Under the pieces are notes generated by a model. That model did not search any database. It saw nothing but the letters and a program-made list of their open reading frames with translations, and was not told the origin of the DNA. A stretch of 64,000 bases of DNA, taken from assembly GCF_004405125.1 (NCBI RefSeq), contig NZ_SORX01000002.1:186001-250000 (forward strand), written 5' to 3'. Numbering within the stretch: position 1 is the stretch's first letter; each line of letters starts with the position of its first letter. The stretch comes from Jeotgalibacillus salarius (GTDB taxonomy: Bacteria; Bacillota; Bacilli; Bacillales; Jeotgalibacillaceae). The translations under genes were made by a program, and so were the position numbers. Positions 56,360 to 64,000 of this stretch are shown here, one piece after another.

Positions 56360-59071
56360 TTGGCTAATCAAGATATTTTTCAATCGAAAAAATCTTTCGA
56401 GCTTGAAGGTAAACGCTATCATTATTATGAGTTAAAGGCGCTTGAAGAAAAGGGTCTTACGAACATTTCCAAACTTCCATACTCAATCCGCGTTTTGCTT
56501 GAGTCTGTTTTACGTCAATATGATGGTCGTATTATTAAAGAAGACCATATTAAAAACCTTGCTAACTGGGGTTCTGAAGAAGTGAAGGATTCTGAAGTTC
56601 CTTTCAAACCATCACGCGTTATTCTTCAGGACTTTACAGGAGTACCTGCAGTAGTTGACCTTGCGTCACTGCGCGATGCAATGTCAAAAATGGGTGGTTC
56701 TCCAGATAAAATTAACCCTGAAATTCCGGTTGATCTTGTAATTGACCACTCAGTACAAGTTGATAAATACGGTACTCCGGATTCGCTCCAGGTTAACATG
56801 GATCTTGAATTTGAACGCAATGCTGAGCGTTACCAGTTCCTTTCATGGGCACAGAAGGCTTTTGACAACTATCGTGCTGTTCCGCCTGCAACAGGTATTG
56901 TACACCAGGTAAACCTTGAGTACCTTGCAAATGTTGTCCATGCAAATGAAAACGCGGAAGGCGAAACAATTGCATTCCCGGATACACTTGTCGGAACTGA
57001 CTCACATACAACGATGATTAACGGAATCGGTGTATTAGGATGGGGTGTCGGCGGTATTGAAGCAGAAGCAGGCATGCTGGGGCAGCCATCATATTTCCCG
57101 ATCCCGGAAGTAATCGGTGTGCGCCTTACTAAGCAGCTTCCACAGGGAGCAACTGCGACTGACCTTGCACTGAAAGTAACGCAGGTACTTCGTCAAAAAG
57201 GTGTAGTTGGAAAATTTGTTGAATTCTTCGGAGAAGGTGTTGCAAATCTGCCACTTGCTGACCGTGCAACGATTGCCAACATGGCACCTGAATACGGCGC
57301 TACATGTGGTTTCTTCCCGGTTGATGAAGAATCTCTTAACTACATGCGTCTGACTGGACGTGAAGACAGTGATATTGCTGTTGTAAAAGAATACTTACAG
57401 CATAATGATATGTTCTTTACTACTGACAAAGAAGATCCGACTTATACTGATATCGTTGAGATTGACCTTTCAAAAGTGGAACCTAACCTGTCAGGTCCTA
57501 AGCGTCCACAGGATTTGATCCCTCTTTCTGATATGAAAAAGGAATTCCATAAAGCACTGACTGCTAAAGAAGGTGTTCAGGGCTTTGGTCTTGAAAAAGA
57601 AGAAATTAATAAAGAAGCCGTTGTTGAATTTAACAATGGAGACGTAGTACCAATGAAAACAGGTGCGATTGGAATTGCAGCAATCACTAGCTGTACAAAT
57701 ACATCTAATCCATACGTAATGCTCGGTGCCGGACTTGTAGCTAAAAAAGCAGTTGATCTTGGCATGGAAGTACCGAAGTATGTGAAAACTTCACTCGCAC
57801 CAGGTTCTAAAGTAGTGTCCGGTTACCTTCGAGATGCTGACTTGCTTGATCCGCTTGCAAATCTAGGATTCGATCTTGTTGGTTATGGTTGCACAACTTG
57901 TATCGGTAACTCCGGACCGCTTCTTCCTGAAATAGAAAAAACAATTTCAGAAAGTGATTTACTAGTGTCATCTGTTCTTTCCGGGAATCGTAACTTTGAA
58001 GGCCGTATCCACCCGTTAGTACGTGCTAACTATCTTGCTTCTCCACCACTGGTTGTAGCTTATGCCCTGGCTGGTACAGTTGATATCGATCTTCAAAAGG
58101 ATCCAATCGGTAAAGGGAAAGACGGTCAGGATATCTTCCTGAAAGATATTTGGCCAACTACTGAAGAAGTGAATGCGATTGTTAAATCAACTGTAACACC
58201 TGAGCTCTTCCGTGAAGAGTATGAGCGTGTATTTGATAATAATGAGAGATGGAACGAAATTGAGACGAATGATGATGCACTCTATGCATTTTCTGATGAT
58301 TCGACTTATATTCAGAATCCTCCATTCTTTGAAGGACTTACTGAACATCCTTCTGCAATTGAAACACTTAGTGGAATGCGCATTGTTGGTAAATTTGGAG
58401 ACTCTGTAACGACAGATCACATTTCACCAGCCGGAGCAATTGGTAAGGATACACCTGCAGGTAAATACCTGCGTGAAAATGGCGTTGAAATCCGTGACTT
58501 TAACTCATATGGATCACGTCGAGGTAACCATGAAGTAATGATGCGCGGTACGTTTGCTAACATCCGTATCCGTAATCAGATTGCACCTGGTACAGAGGGC
58601 GGTTATACAACTTACTGGCCTACAGGTGAAGTGATGGCGATCTATGATGCGTGTATGAAGTATCAGAAAGACAATACAGGACTTGTTGTGATTGCCGGTA
58701 AAGATTACGGTATGGGCTCATCACGTGACTGGGCTGCCAAAGGTACTAACCTTCTTGGTATTAAAACTGTTATTGCAGAAAGCTATGAGCGAATTCACCG
58801 TTCAAATCTTGTGTTTATGGGCGTTCTGCCGCTTCAATTTAAGAAGGGCGAAAGTGCTGAAACATTAGGCTTAACAGGCACGGAATCAATTGCAGTAAAT
58901 ATCACGGATGATGTTAAACCTCGTGATATTCTGACTGTGACTGCAACTGGTGAAGACGGAAAAGTAACTGAATTTGAAGTGCTTGCACGTTTTGATTCAG
59001 ATGTAGAAGTAGATTACTACCGTCACGGTGGTATCCTGAGAATGGTACTTCGTGACAAACTGACAGTTTAA
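56360..59071 (+). CDS. acnA: Aconitate hydratase
   Basis: 903 residues from TTG 56360 (AGAGGGGGAAATAAG upstream); the open frame runs back to 56306 without a ribosome-binding site. IRP/AcnA type. The Fe-S cysteines are C in S-C-T-N-T-S near 437 and G-C-T-T-C-I-G-N near 503-510; also D-S-H-T-T near 214 and S-R-D-W-A near 790 in the swivel domain. It converts citrate to isocitrate and, as apo-protein, can bind RNA (CitB in B. subtilis). Its promoter carries the CcpC-type palindrome. Confidence 0.97.
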   Translation: MANQDIFQSKKSFELEGKRYHYYELKALEEKGLTNISKLPYSIRVLLESVLRQYDGRIIKEDHIKNLANWGSEEVKDSEVPFKPSRVILQDFTGVPAVVDLASLRDAMSKMGGSPDKINPEIPVDLVIDHSVQVDKYGTPDSLQVNMDLEFERNAERYQFLSWAQKAFDNYRAVPPATGIVHQVNLEYLANVVHANENAEGETIAFPDTLVGTDSHTTMINGIGVLGWGVGGIEAEAGMLGQPSYFPIPEVIGVRLTKQLPQGATATDLALKVTQVLRQKGVVGKFVEFFGEGVANLPLADRATIANMAPEYGATCGFFPVDEESLNYMRLTGREDSDIAVVKEYLQHNDMFFTTDKEDPTYTDIVEIDLSKVEPNLSGPKRPQDLIPLSDMKKEFHKALTAKEGVQGFGLEKEEINKEAVVEFNNGDVVPMKTGAIGIAAITSCTNTSNPYVMLGAGLVAKKAVDLGMEVPKYVKTSLAPGSKVVSGYLRDADLLDPLANLGFDLVGYGCTTCIGNSGPLLPEIEKTISESDLLVSSVLSGNRNFEGRIHPLVRANYLASPPLVVAYALAGTVDIDLQKDPIGKGKDGQDIFLKDIWPTTEEVNAIVKSTVTPELFREEYERVFDNNERWNEIETNDDALYAFSDDSTYIQNPPFFEGLTEHPSAIETLSGMRIVGKFGDSVTTDHISPAGAIGKDTPAGKYLRENGVEIRDFNSYGSRRGNHEVMMRGTFANIRIRNQIAPGTEGGYTTYWPTGEVMAIYDACMKYQKDNTGLVVIAGKDYGMGSSRDWAAKGTNLLGIKTVIAESYERIHRSNLVFMGVLPLQFKKGESAETLGLTGTESIAVNITDDVKPRDILTVTATGEDGKVTEFEVLARFDSDVEVDYYRHGGILRMVLRDKLTV

Positions 59072-59080
59072 TTTTTTATG

Positions 59081-59112
59081 ATCCGACAGTTATCCGACTG
59101 TCGGATTTTTTA
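59081..59112 (+). terminator. Terminator behind aconitase
   Basis: ATCCGACAGT and ACTGTCGGAT 10-bp perfect arms, loop TATCCG, then TTTTTTAT. Confidence 0.95.
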
Positions 59113-59204
59113 TATCAAAAATTTTTAAGTAATTAAATATTCAAATAATTATAGTTTAAGCTGTTATATTTTGTGACATACTGATATTAGGAGGTGACTG
59201 CGAC

Positions 59205-59339
59205 GTGAGGGTTAAAGGTAAGACCTTTCAGGAGTTGATGGCAGAAAATCGATCTGACATACAAAGAGATCCAGTAAAAATGGATCGGATTGAGGAACGT
59301 TTAGAAAAAAGATGGACTTCTTGGAACGAGAAAAACTAA
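59205..59339 (+). CDS. FbpB-like small basic protein
   Basis: 44 residues, GTG 59205 to TAA 59337-59339, with TAGGAGGTGACTGCGAC upstream. Sequence T-F-Q-E-L-M-A-E-N-R, then M-D-R-I-E-E-R-L-E-K-R-W resembles the FbpB family (K-T-F-x-E-L-x-x-E-N, R-I-E-x-R-(L/I)-E), small proteins tied to iron sparing in B. subtilis. No clear Fur box seen. It occupies the position where B. subtilis has yneN-tlp. Confidence 0.75.
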   Translation: MRVKGKTFQELMAENRSDIQRDPVKMDRIEERLEKRWTSWNEKN

Positions 59340-59346
59340 TCAGATC

Positions 59347-59386
59347 GCATTCTGTCCATCCGGGATAGGGTGCTTTTATTTTTTCT
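59347..59386 (+). terminator. Terminator behind the small basic protein gene
   Basis: GCATTCTGTCC and GGATAGGGTGC regions pair over 11 bp (three G-T pairs) with ATCC loop, then TTTTATTTTTTC. Confidence 0.75.
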
Positions 59387-59440
59387 TCTCATTTTTTTGA
59401 GTTATAATAATGCTACATCCTAATGAAATGAGGTTAATGA

Positions 59441-59884
59441 ATGTTAACTGCAAAAAAAGAAATAGAAGTTCGCTATGCTGAAACCGATCAAATGGGTGTA
59501 GTCTATCACGCCAATTATTTAGTATGGATGGAAATCGGAAGAACCTCTTTAATTGAAAAAATGGGGTTTAAGTATTCTGATATGGAGAATGAAGGTATTC
59601 TTGCTCCTGTGATGGATGTGAATATTTCCTATAAAAGTCCTGTAAAGTATGGAGATACCGTTACAATACATACATGGATGGAACATTATGACGGTTTAAG
59701 AACACACTATGGTTATGAAATCCTCCTTGAAAATGGAAAAATAGCAGCAACCGCTTTAACAAAGCATGTGTGTGTGAAACGTGACAATTTCAGACCGGTT
59801 TTAATAAGAAAGTTTTTTCCGGAGTGGCATGAAGCGTGTGAAGCACATAAAAAAGTACCCGAAATGCAGAAGAGCAGATCTTAA
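59441..59884 (+). CDS. yneP: YneP, 4HBT hot-dog acyl-CoA thioesterase
   Basis: 147 residues. YbgC-type signature R-Y-A-E-T-D-Q-M-G-V-V-Y-H-A-N-Y-L-V-W near 11-29 with the catalytic Asp near 16. Cytosolic thioesterase of unknown acyl-CoA preference. Followed without gap by yneQ (1-bp overlap), as in B. subtilis. Confidence 0.93.
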   Translation: MLTAKKEIEVRYAETDQMGVVYHANYLVWMEIGRTSLIEKMGFKYSDMENEGILAPVMDVNISYKSPVKYGDTVTIHTWMEHYDGLRTHYGYEILLENGKIAATALTKHVCVKRDNFRPVLIRKFFPEWHEACEAHKKVPEMQKSRS

Positions 59885-60189
59885 TGGCTTTTGGAATAAA
59901 GAGACATGAATTGGTAAAGTGGAAAAAAGAAATTGAAGCAGGAAAAGTCGCTTTCTTAACGCACTACTGGATAGATGACCGGTTTGATAATATGAAGACA
60001 GTAACGAAAGCAGGGGCTTCCAATTTAAATCAATTATATAAATGGGGGAAGAAGTACGGTTTAAAGAAAGAGTGGATTCATGTCCGAGAAGATGGTTACT
60101 CACACTATGACCTGATTGGAGATATTCAGCTGGAAATCCTGAAGGCAGAAGGAATGGAAGACCAGATAGACAGATTTAATTTAAAGTAA
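59884..60189 (+). CDS. yneQ: YneQ, conserved protein of unknown function
   Basis: 101 residues, starting at the last base of the yneP stop. Sequence landmarks: L-T-H-Y-W-I-D-D-R-F near 24-33, K-A-G-A-S-N-L-N-Q-L-Y-K-W-G near 42-55, W-I-H-V-R-E near 65. Assigned by synteny with B. subtilis yneP-yneQ-yneR and by size. Function not known. Confidence 0.88.
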   Translation: MAFGIKRHELVKWKKEIEAGKVAFLTHYWIDDRFDNMKTVTKAGASNLNQLYKWGKKYGLKKEWIHVREDGYSHYDLIGDIQLEILKAEGMEDQIDRFNLK

Positions 60190-60220
60190 AAACCGCATTT
60201 CTGCGGTTTAGGATTTTTTA
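60190..60220. terminator. Terminator between yneQ and yneR
   Basis: AAACCGCA and TGCGGTTT 8-bp arms around TTTC, then AGGATTTTTTA; overlaps the 3' end of reverse-strand yneR. Confidence 0.75.
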
Positions 60221-60501
60221 TACTCGTATTCCGGACCTTCCAGCTTTTTATCATACGCTACATGCAGGTCATGACCATCAAAATACCAGACATCGCTTTC
60301 TTCTACAAAAAAGTATATGCCTGATTTTTCTGTTTCGGCTGCAGGTTCAACGGGTTCGTCCTTTGCGACACCGAGAGAAAAACCCTCCTGCACCGCACTG
60401 GAACCACCGTATTTAGCGAAAAACCGAACATGGGAGCCTTTTTCAATTAGCATTTCATTTTTAAACCATTCAAGCGCTTCATTTGATAATGTGATGTTCA
60501 A
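60208..60501 (-). CDS. yneR: YneR, HesB-like fold protein without cysteines
   Basis: 97 residues. HesB/IscA-like pattern (I-T-L-S-N-E-A-L-E-W-F near 3-13, Y-G-G-S-S near 31, F-S-L-G-V near 41, S-D-V-W-Y-F-D-G near 69), but none of the three iron-sulfur cysteines of IscA is present, as in B. subtilis YneR. So a cluster-carrier role is unlikely. AAAGGAGTTTCTTC ribosome-binding site on the minus strand. Confidence 0.93.
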   Translation of the reverse strand: MNITLSNEALEWFKNEMLIEKGSHVRFFAKYGGSSAVQEGFSLGVAKDEPVEPAAETEKSGIYFFVEESDVWYFDGHDLHVAYDKKLEGPEYEYKKS

Positions 60502-60601
60502 TTGAAGAAACTCCTTTCGAATCTGTTACTAACTAACAGATATTAGATTAACTTTTATTATAGAATAAGAAGCATATCATGACAAAGAAAGGGTGTTAAT
60601 C

Positions 60602-60850
60602 TTGGAGAAAAAACTATTTTGGTGGATTGGTGCGTTTATTTTTGGCGGTCTTGCAGTGCAGGTATTTATACAATTAGAGCCTTCTGACCGTGTCGAAGCA
60701 CTCATTTCAATATTTGTTGGGGCAGTTCTTTACAGCGGACTCGTCCTGATGCATCGTAGAAACAAAAAAATATGGCTGATGAGTACAGGTGTCCTATCAG
60801 CTGCAGCTATTGTAATGATATTTGTTTCCCCACATCTTTTTGGACATTAA
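60602..60850 (+). CDS. Small three-TM membrane protein
   Basis: 82 residues from TTG 60602, with GAAAGGGTGTTAA upstream. Three hydrophobic stretches (about 7-24, 33-50, 58-76) joined by short loops; the second loop is basic (H-R-R-N-K-K). No family recognised. Convergent with plsY and sharing a strong terminator. Confidence 0.75.
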   Translation: MEKKLFWWIGAFIFGGLAVQVFIQLEPSDRVEALISIFVGAVLYSGLVLMHRRNKKIWLMSTGVLSAAAIVMIFVSPHLFGH

Positions 60851-60892
60851 AAAACCTGTGCTGTCCAATGGTGACAGCACAGGTTTTTTACA
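60849..60892. terminator. Bidirectional terminator between the small membrane protein and plsY
   Basis: AAAAAACCTGTGCTGTC and GACAGCACAGGTTTTTT perfect 17-bp arms with short loop. Confidence 0.95.
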
Positions 60893-61472
60893 TCCATGTG
60901 ATTTTTGGTTCTGTTTTATCTCTGATGCGGGAGATATTACTTTTGTGACGAATGACAATAAATGCTGCCATTACGCCAACTATAATTGTCAAAAATAGAT
61001 CATCTGTGAAAATGATGCAATATAGTATGCCGAATAGTGCAGCGGCCATTGAAGAGAGTGAAACATACTTAGATAGCTTCAGTGTGATCAAGAAAACAAG
61101 CACAACTAACACAAATAGAAGAGGTGCATAACCCAGCACAACTCCAGAAGAAGTAGCAACAGCTTTGCCTCCTCTGAAGCCGGCAAATACCGGGAATATA
61201 TGACCAATCACAGCGATTACTCCAGCAATGAGCATGATATCAGGCAGACCGGTTAACAGTGGGATAATAGTAGCAGCAGTACCTTTTAAGATATCCAGCA
61301 GCGTGACGACAATTCCTGCTTTTTTTCCTAATGTTCTGAATGTATTCGTGGCGCCAAGATTACCGCTGCCATAATCCCGAATATCTTTTTTATAAAATAA
61401 TTTTCCAACCCATAAGCCTGAAGGGATTGATCCGAGAATATAAGCAACAATCAGTATAATCGCAATTTCCAT
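60888..61472 (-). CDS. plsY: PlsY, acyl-phosphate glycerol-3-phosphate acyltransferase
   Basis: 194 residues, five membrane helices. Three PlsY motifs: G-S-I-P-S-G near 14-19, G-S-G-N-L-G-A-T-N near 36-44 and [18 protein letters not shown] near 90-107. It makes lysophosphatidic acid, the first phospholipid intermediate. In B. subtilis parE-parC follow upstream; here the opuC operon takes that place. Confidence 0.97.
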   Translation of the reverse strand: MEIAIILIVAYILGSIPSGLWVGKLFYKKDIRDYGSGNLGATNTFRTLGKKAGIVVTLLDILKGTAATIIPLLTGLPDIMLIAGVIAVIGHIFPVFAGFRGGKAVATSSGVVLGYAPLLFVLVVLVFLITLKLSKYVSLSSMAAALFGILYCIIFTDDLFLTIIVGVMAAFIVIRHKSNISRIRDKTEPKITWM

Positions 61473-61598
61473 AATAGAGTCTCCTTAGGATATGTAAAAT
61501 GATTATCTTTATATTATCATGAATAGACCAATGAAAAATAAACTTTTATTCATTATCCGTTTAATTTAATTGTAAACTGTCGTAACTGCTAAAAAAAA

Positions 61599-61624
61599 GT
61601 TTATGAAGTTTGTACTAGGGGAAT
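61599..61624 (+). promoter_or_regulatory. Sigma-B promoter of the opuC operon
   Basis: GTTTAT (61599-61604), 14-bp spacer, GGGAAT (61619-61624): both boxes match the sigma-B consensus GTTTAW/GGGWAW fully. 38 bp before the opuCA start. Confidence 0.75.
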
Positions 61625-61661
61625 TAATTTATAGATATAGAGAAAGGAAAGGGGTGCATCT

Positions 61662-62633
61662 ATGATCGTTTTTAAAAATGTTTCCAAAACGTTCGATGAC
61701 GGTACGGAAGCGATCAAAGACATGAATTTACATATTAAAGAAGGTCAGCTTGTAGCACTGATCGGACCAAGCGGATGTGGAAAGACTACGACGATGAAAA
61801 TGATCAACAGGCTGATCAGTATTACTTCCGGCACAATAGAGATTGATGGCAGAGATACAAGTGCTGTTAAGGAAGTCGAATTGAGAAGAAATATTGGCTA
61901 TGTCATACAGAGAATAGGACTTTTCCCGCATATGACGATTGAAGAAAACGTGGGTCTGATTCCAAAATTAAAAGGGAAAAAGAAAGCTGAATATGAAAAC
62001 CGGGTTGATGAGCTGTTGAATCTTGTAGGTCTTGAACCGGAAATCTATAAGAAAAGATACCCTCTGGAATTGAGTGGTGGTCAACAGCAGCGTGTGGGTG
62101 TTGTGAGGGCCCTTGCTGATGAACCGCCAATTATCCTGATGGACGAGCCATTCAGCGCCCTGGACCCTATCAGCCGCGAGCAGCTGCAGGATGAGTTGAA
62201 GCAGTTACAGACGACGATCAAAAAAACGATCGTGTTTGTGACTCATGATATGGATGAAGCACTGAAAATCGCAGATGAAATTGTTGTCATGAAAGATGGC
62301 GTTATACAGCAAATTGCAGCTCCGCAGGAATTATTAAGAAATCCGGCTAACGAATTTGTCCGATCTTTCATAGGCGAAGAGAGAATTCAGACCTACCTCA
62401 ATGATCATTCCAGTCAAAGCATTCATGCATTTGTCGACTCAACAGTAACTAGACCAGAAGATGCTTATGTGATAGATGCTTCGTTGACGATAAAGGACGC
62501 AGTGAGATACTTTATTCAGCAGAAAGTTGAATCGGCGTCAGTTAAAGAAAATGAAAAGGTGATTGGTGTATTGAAGAAAGATCGTCTGCTGACAGCACTT
62601 GCAGGAATTGATGAAGAGGAGGCAGCACGATGA
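61662..62633 (+). CDS. opuCA: Compatible-solute ABC transporter, ATP-binding subunit (OpuCA-type)
   Basis: 323 residues, AAAGGGGTGCATCT upstream. Walker A G-P-S-G-C-G-K-T-T near 36-44, signature L-S-G-G-Q-Q-Q near 136-142, Walker B I-I-L-M-D-E-P near 156-162, D-loop and H switch (F-V-T-H-D). The C-terminal 70 residues contain one CBS-like repeat (I-D-A-S-L-T-I-K-D-A-V), which in OpuC-type ATPases senses salt or cyclic di-AMP. Overlaps opuCB by 4 bp. Confidence 0.93.
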   Translation: MIVFKNVSKTFDDGTEAIKDMNLHIKEGQLVALIGPSGCGKTTTMKMINRLISITSGTIEIDGRDTSAVKEVELRRNIGYVIQRIGLFPHMTIEENVGLIPKLKGKKKAEYENRVDELLNLVGLEPEIYKKRYPLELSGGQQQRVGVVRALADEPPIILMDEPFSALDPISREQLQDELKQLQTTIKKTIVFVTHDMDEALKIADEIVVMKDGVIQQIAAPQELLRNPANEFVRSFIGEERIQTYLNDHSSQSIHAFVDSTVTRPEDAYVIDASLTIKDAVRYFIQQKVESASVKENEKVIGVLKKDRLLTALAGIDEEEAAR

Positions 62634-63277
62634 ACTTCTTTCAAACATTTATAGATACTGTGATGTCACGCCAGGGTTTGATCATCGAGGCTACGCTTGA
62701 ACACCTTTATTTATCTTTTACTGCTATCTTTATTGCCATAGCGATTAGTCTGCCTCTGGGAATATTCATCTCAAGAAATCAGAAGGTTGCAGAGTTTTAT
62801 ATTGGCGTTACTGCAGTTTTTCAGACCATACCAAGTTTAGCTTTATTCGGATTTTTAGTCCCTATCATGGGCATTGGGTTTGAAACAGCTTTGATCGCAC
62901 TCATTATTTATGCTTTACTGCCTATCTTAAGAAATACATATACAGGTATCACCGGTGTAGATCAGGCGGTAATCGAAGCCGGTCGAGGAATGGGCATGAC
63001 GGACAGTCAGATTTTATTTAAAATTGAATTGCCATTGTCTCTACCTTTTCTTATGGCAGGTATCAGAACAGCTACAGTATTGACGGTAGGTGTGGCGACA
63101 CTCGCTACATTTGTAGGCGCCGGGGGACTTGGTGATGTGATTTGGAGAGGGCTGCAATCATATAACAACAGTCTAGTACTTGCAGGAGCGATACCCGTAG
63201 CGCTATTAGCATTGATATTCGATTTTATACTAAAAACGCTTGAGAAAAAAACGACACCAAAAGGGTTAAAATCATAA
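62630..63277 (+). CDS. opuCB: Compatible-solute ABC transporter, permease (OpuCB-type)
   Basis: 215 residues, six membrane helices, with the permease EAA loop near 124-145 (V-I-E-A-G-R-G-M-G-M-T) facing the ATPase. It imports glycine betaine, carnitine or choline together with the neighbours. AGGAGGCAGCACG ribosome-binding site inside opuCA. Confidence 0.93.
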   Translation: MNFFQTFIDTVMSRQGLIIEATLEHLYLSFTAIFIAIAISLPLGIFISRNQKVAEFYIGVTAVFQTIPSLALFGFLVPIMGIGFETALIALIIYALLPILRNTYTGITGVDQAVIEAGRGMGMTDSQILFKIELPLSLPFLMAGIRTATVLTVGVATLATFVGAGGLGDVIWRGLQSYNNSLVLAGAIPVALLALIFDFILKTLEKKTTPKGLKS

Positions 63278-63291
63278 TAAGGAGTGATTTG

Positions 63292-64000
63292 ATGAAACAT
63301 ACAAAAAAAATTGCAGGAGCTTCAATAATTGCTATGTCCGGAATATTGGCAGCATGCGGCGGGGAAAGCGGATCAGGAGAAGGTAATGATCCAATTATCG
63401 TTGCAGGTAAACCCTGGACTGAACAATACATTCTGCCTCATATTTTAGAGCTTTATATCGAAGCAAATTCTGATTACGAAGTTGAATTGGAAGAAGGACT
63501 TGGAGAAGTGGCCATTCTGACACCATCACTGGAAAATGGTGACATCGATATGTACGTAGAATATACAGGAACGGGCCTTGAAGCAGTTTTGAATGAAAAA
63601 GCGGAACAGGGTGAATCAAGTGATTCAGTCTTAGAACGTGTCAGATCAGGGTATGAAGAACAATTTGAAGTAACCTGGCTGGAGCCACTTGGATTTGAAA
63701 ATGGTTATACGATGGCTTACAGAAGTGGTGAAGGCATTGAAGCCTCAACGTATAGTGAACTGGCTGAAATGAGCAGTGAACTTGTATTTGGGGCTCCTCA
63801 TTCATTCTATGAACGGGAAGCAGATGGTTATGATGCATTAGTTGAAGCTTATGATTTTGAATTTACTACAGCTGAAAGTTTTGATCCGAGTATCATGTAT
63901 GATGCTGTCAGAACAGGTGAAGTGGATGTGATTCCTGCTTTTACAACTGATGGACGTATTGAAAGGTTTGAACTTGAAACAACTGAAGATGATAAAGGTT
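63292..64000 (+). CDS. opuCC: Compatible-solute-binding lipoprotein (OpuCC-type), 3' end outside window
   Basis: Starts at ATG 63292 (ATAAGGAGTGATTTG upstream) and is open to the last base: 236 codons visible of about 300 expected. Lipobox L-A-A-C (Cys22). Ligand-binding fold with V-A-G-K-P-W-T-E-Q-Y near 37-46 and Y-V-E-Y-T-G-T-G near 86-93, the two patterns shared by OpuBC/OpuCC-type betaine/choline binders. A second permease gene (opuCD) would be expected beyond the window. Confidence 0.92.
   Translation, partial: MKHTKKIAGASIIAMSGILAACGGESGSGEGNDPIIVAGKPWTEQYILPHILELYIEANSDYEVELEEGLGEVAILTPSLENGDIDMYVEYTGTGLEAVLNEKAEQGESSDSVLERVRSGYEEQFEVTWLEPLGFENGYTMAYRSGEGIEASTYSELAEMSSELVFGAPHSFYEREADGYDALVEAYDFEFTTAESFDPSIMYDAVRTGEVDVIPAFTTDGRIERFELETTEDDKG

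Overview
The window is from a low-GC Gram-positive spore-former relative (Bacillales). The evidence is the SD-rich gene starts (AAGGAGG with ATG/GTG/TTG), the LexA boxes of the CGAAC-N4-GTTCG type, and a right half that follows the Bacillus subtilis order lexA-yneA-yneB-ynzC-tkt-yneF-ynzD-ccdA-yneI-ccdC-yneK ... citB ... yneP-yneQ-yneR-plsY. Two compatible-solute uptake loci (a BCCT carrier and an OpuC-type ABC transporter), each behind a sigma-B-like promoter, point to a salt-tolerant species, perhaps Jeotgalibacillus or another Planococcaceae-like genus. The genus cannot be fixed from the sequence alone.

Positions 1 to about 34,240 are the right-hand part of a tailed (siphovirus-type) prophage. 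Integrase, repressor and the left attachment site lie outside the window. From left to right come an AbrB-like regulator and a replication/recombination module: SNF2-type helicase, DEDD exonuclease, VRR-NUC nuclease, a PD-(D/E)XK nuclease fused to a Sak4-like ATPase, DUF669 protein, a family B DNA polymerase and an AEP primase-SF3 helicase. A repeat-rich, AT-rich candidate origin follows, then an ArpU-like late regulator, HNH nuclease, candidate cos site, terminase, HK97-type head genes (portal, ClpP-like protease, capsid, connectors) and tail genes with a -1 frameshift gpG/gpGT pair, tape measure and tail-tip proteins. Last come holin, a modular M15 endolysin, and a distal cargo block (DUF3800 protein and a small membrane protein). 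Two cargo genes sit on the opposite strand inside the replication module with their own promoters. Repeated GCCCACA motifs at 34,208-34,237 look like integrase arm sites and mark the right prophage end.

Positions 34,240-64,000 are host chromosome. An alpha/beta hydrolase converges on lexA. lexA and yneA diverge from a shared SOS control region with three LexA boxes. The conserved tkt/yneF/ccd cluster follows. Relative to B. subtilis, a block of about 12.7 kb is present between yneK and citB: a small basic/acidic ORF, sbcD-sbcC (with a LexA-like box), a Sco-type copper chaperone, a PLD-family protein, a BCCT carrier, a MarR regulator, a lytic transglycosylase, a thermonuclease and an amidase. 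The spore genes cotM, sspP and sspO, which occupy this place in B. subtilis, were not found. Aconitase carries a 39-bp palindrome containing a CcpC-type box. The window ends inside the opuC operon.

The most unusual signals are an SSB-like C-terminal tip in the +1 frame directly behind the nuclease-ATPase fusion, an internal start in the endolysin, a ribosome-binding site buried in a 13-bp hairpin, competing hairpins and iterons behind the primase, the reverse-strand cargo genes, the DUF3800 gene, and a palindrome half-site shared by a marR operator and the ccd response-regulator promoter.
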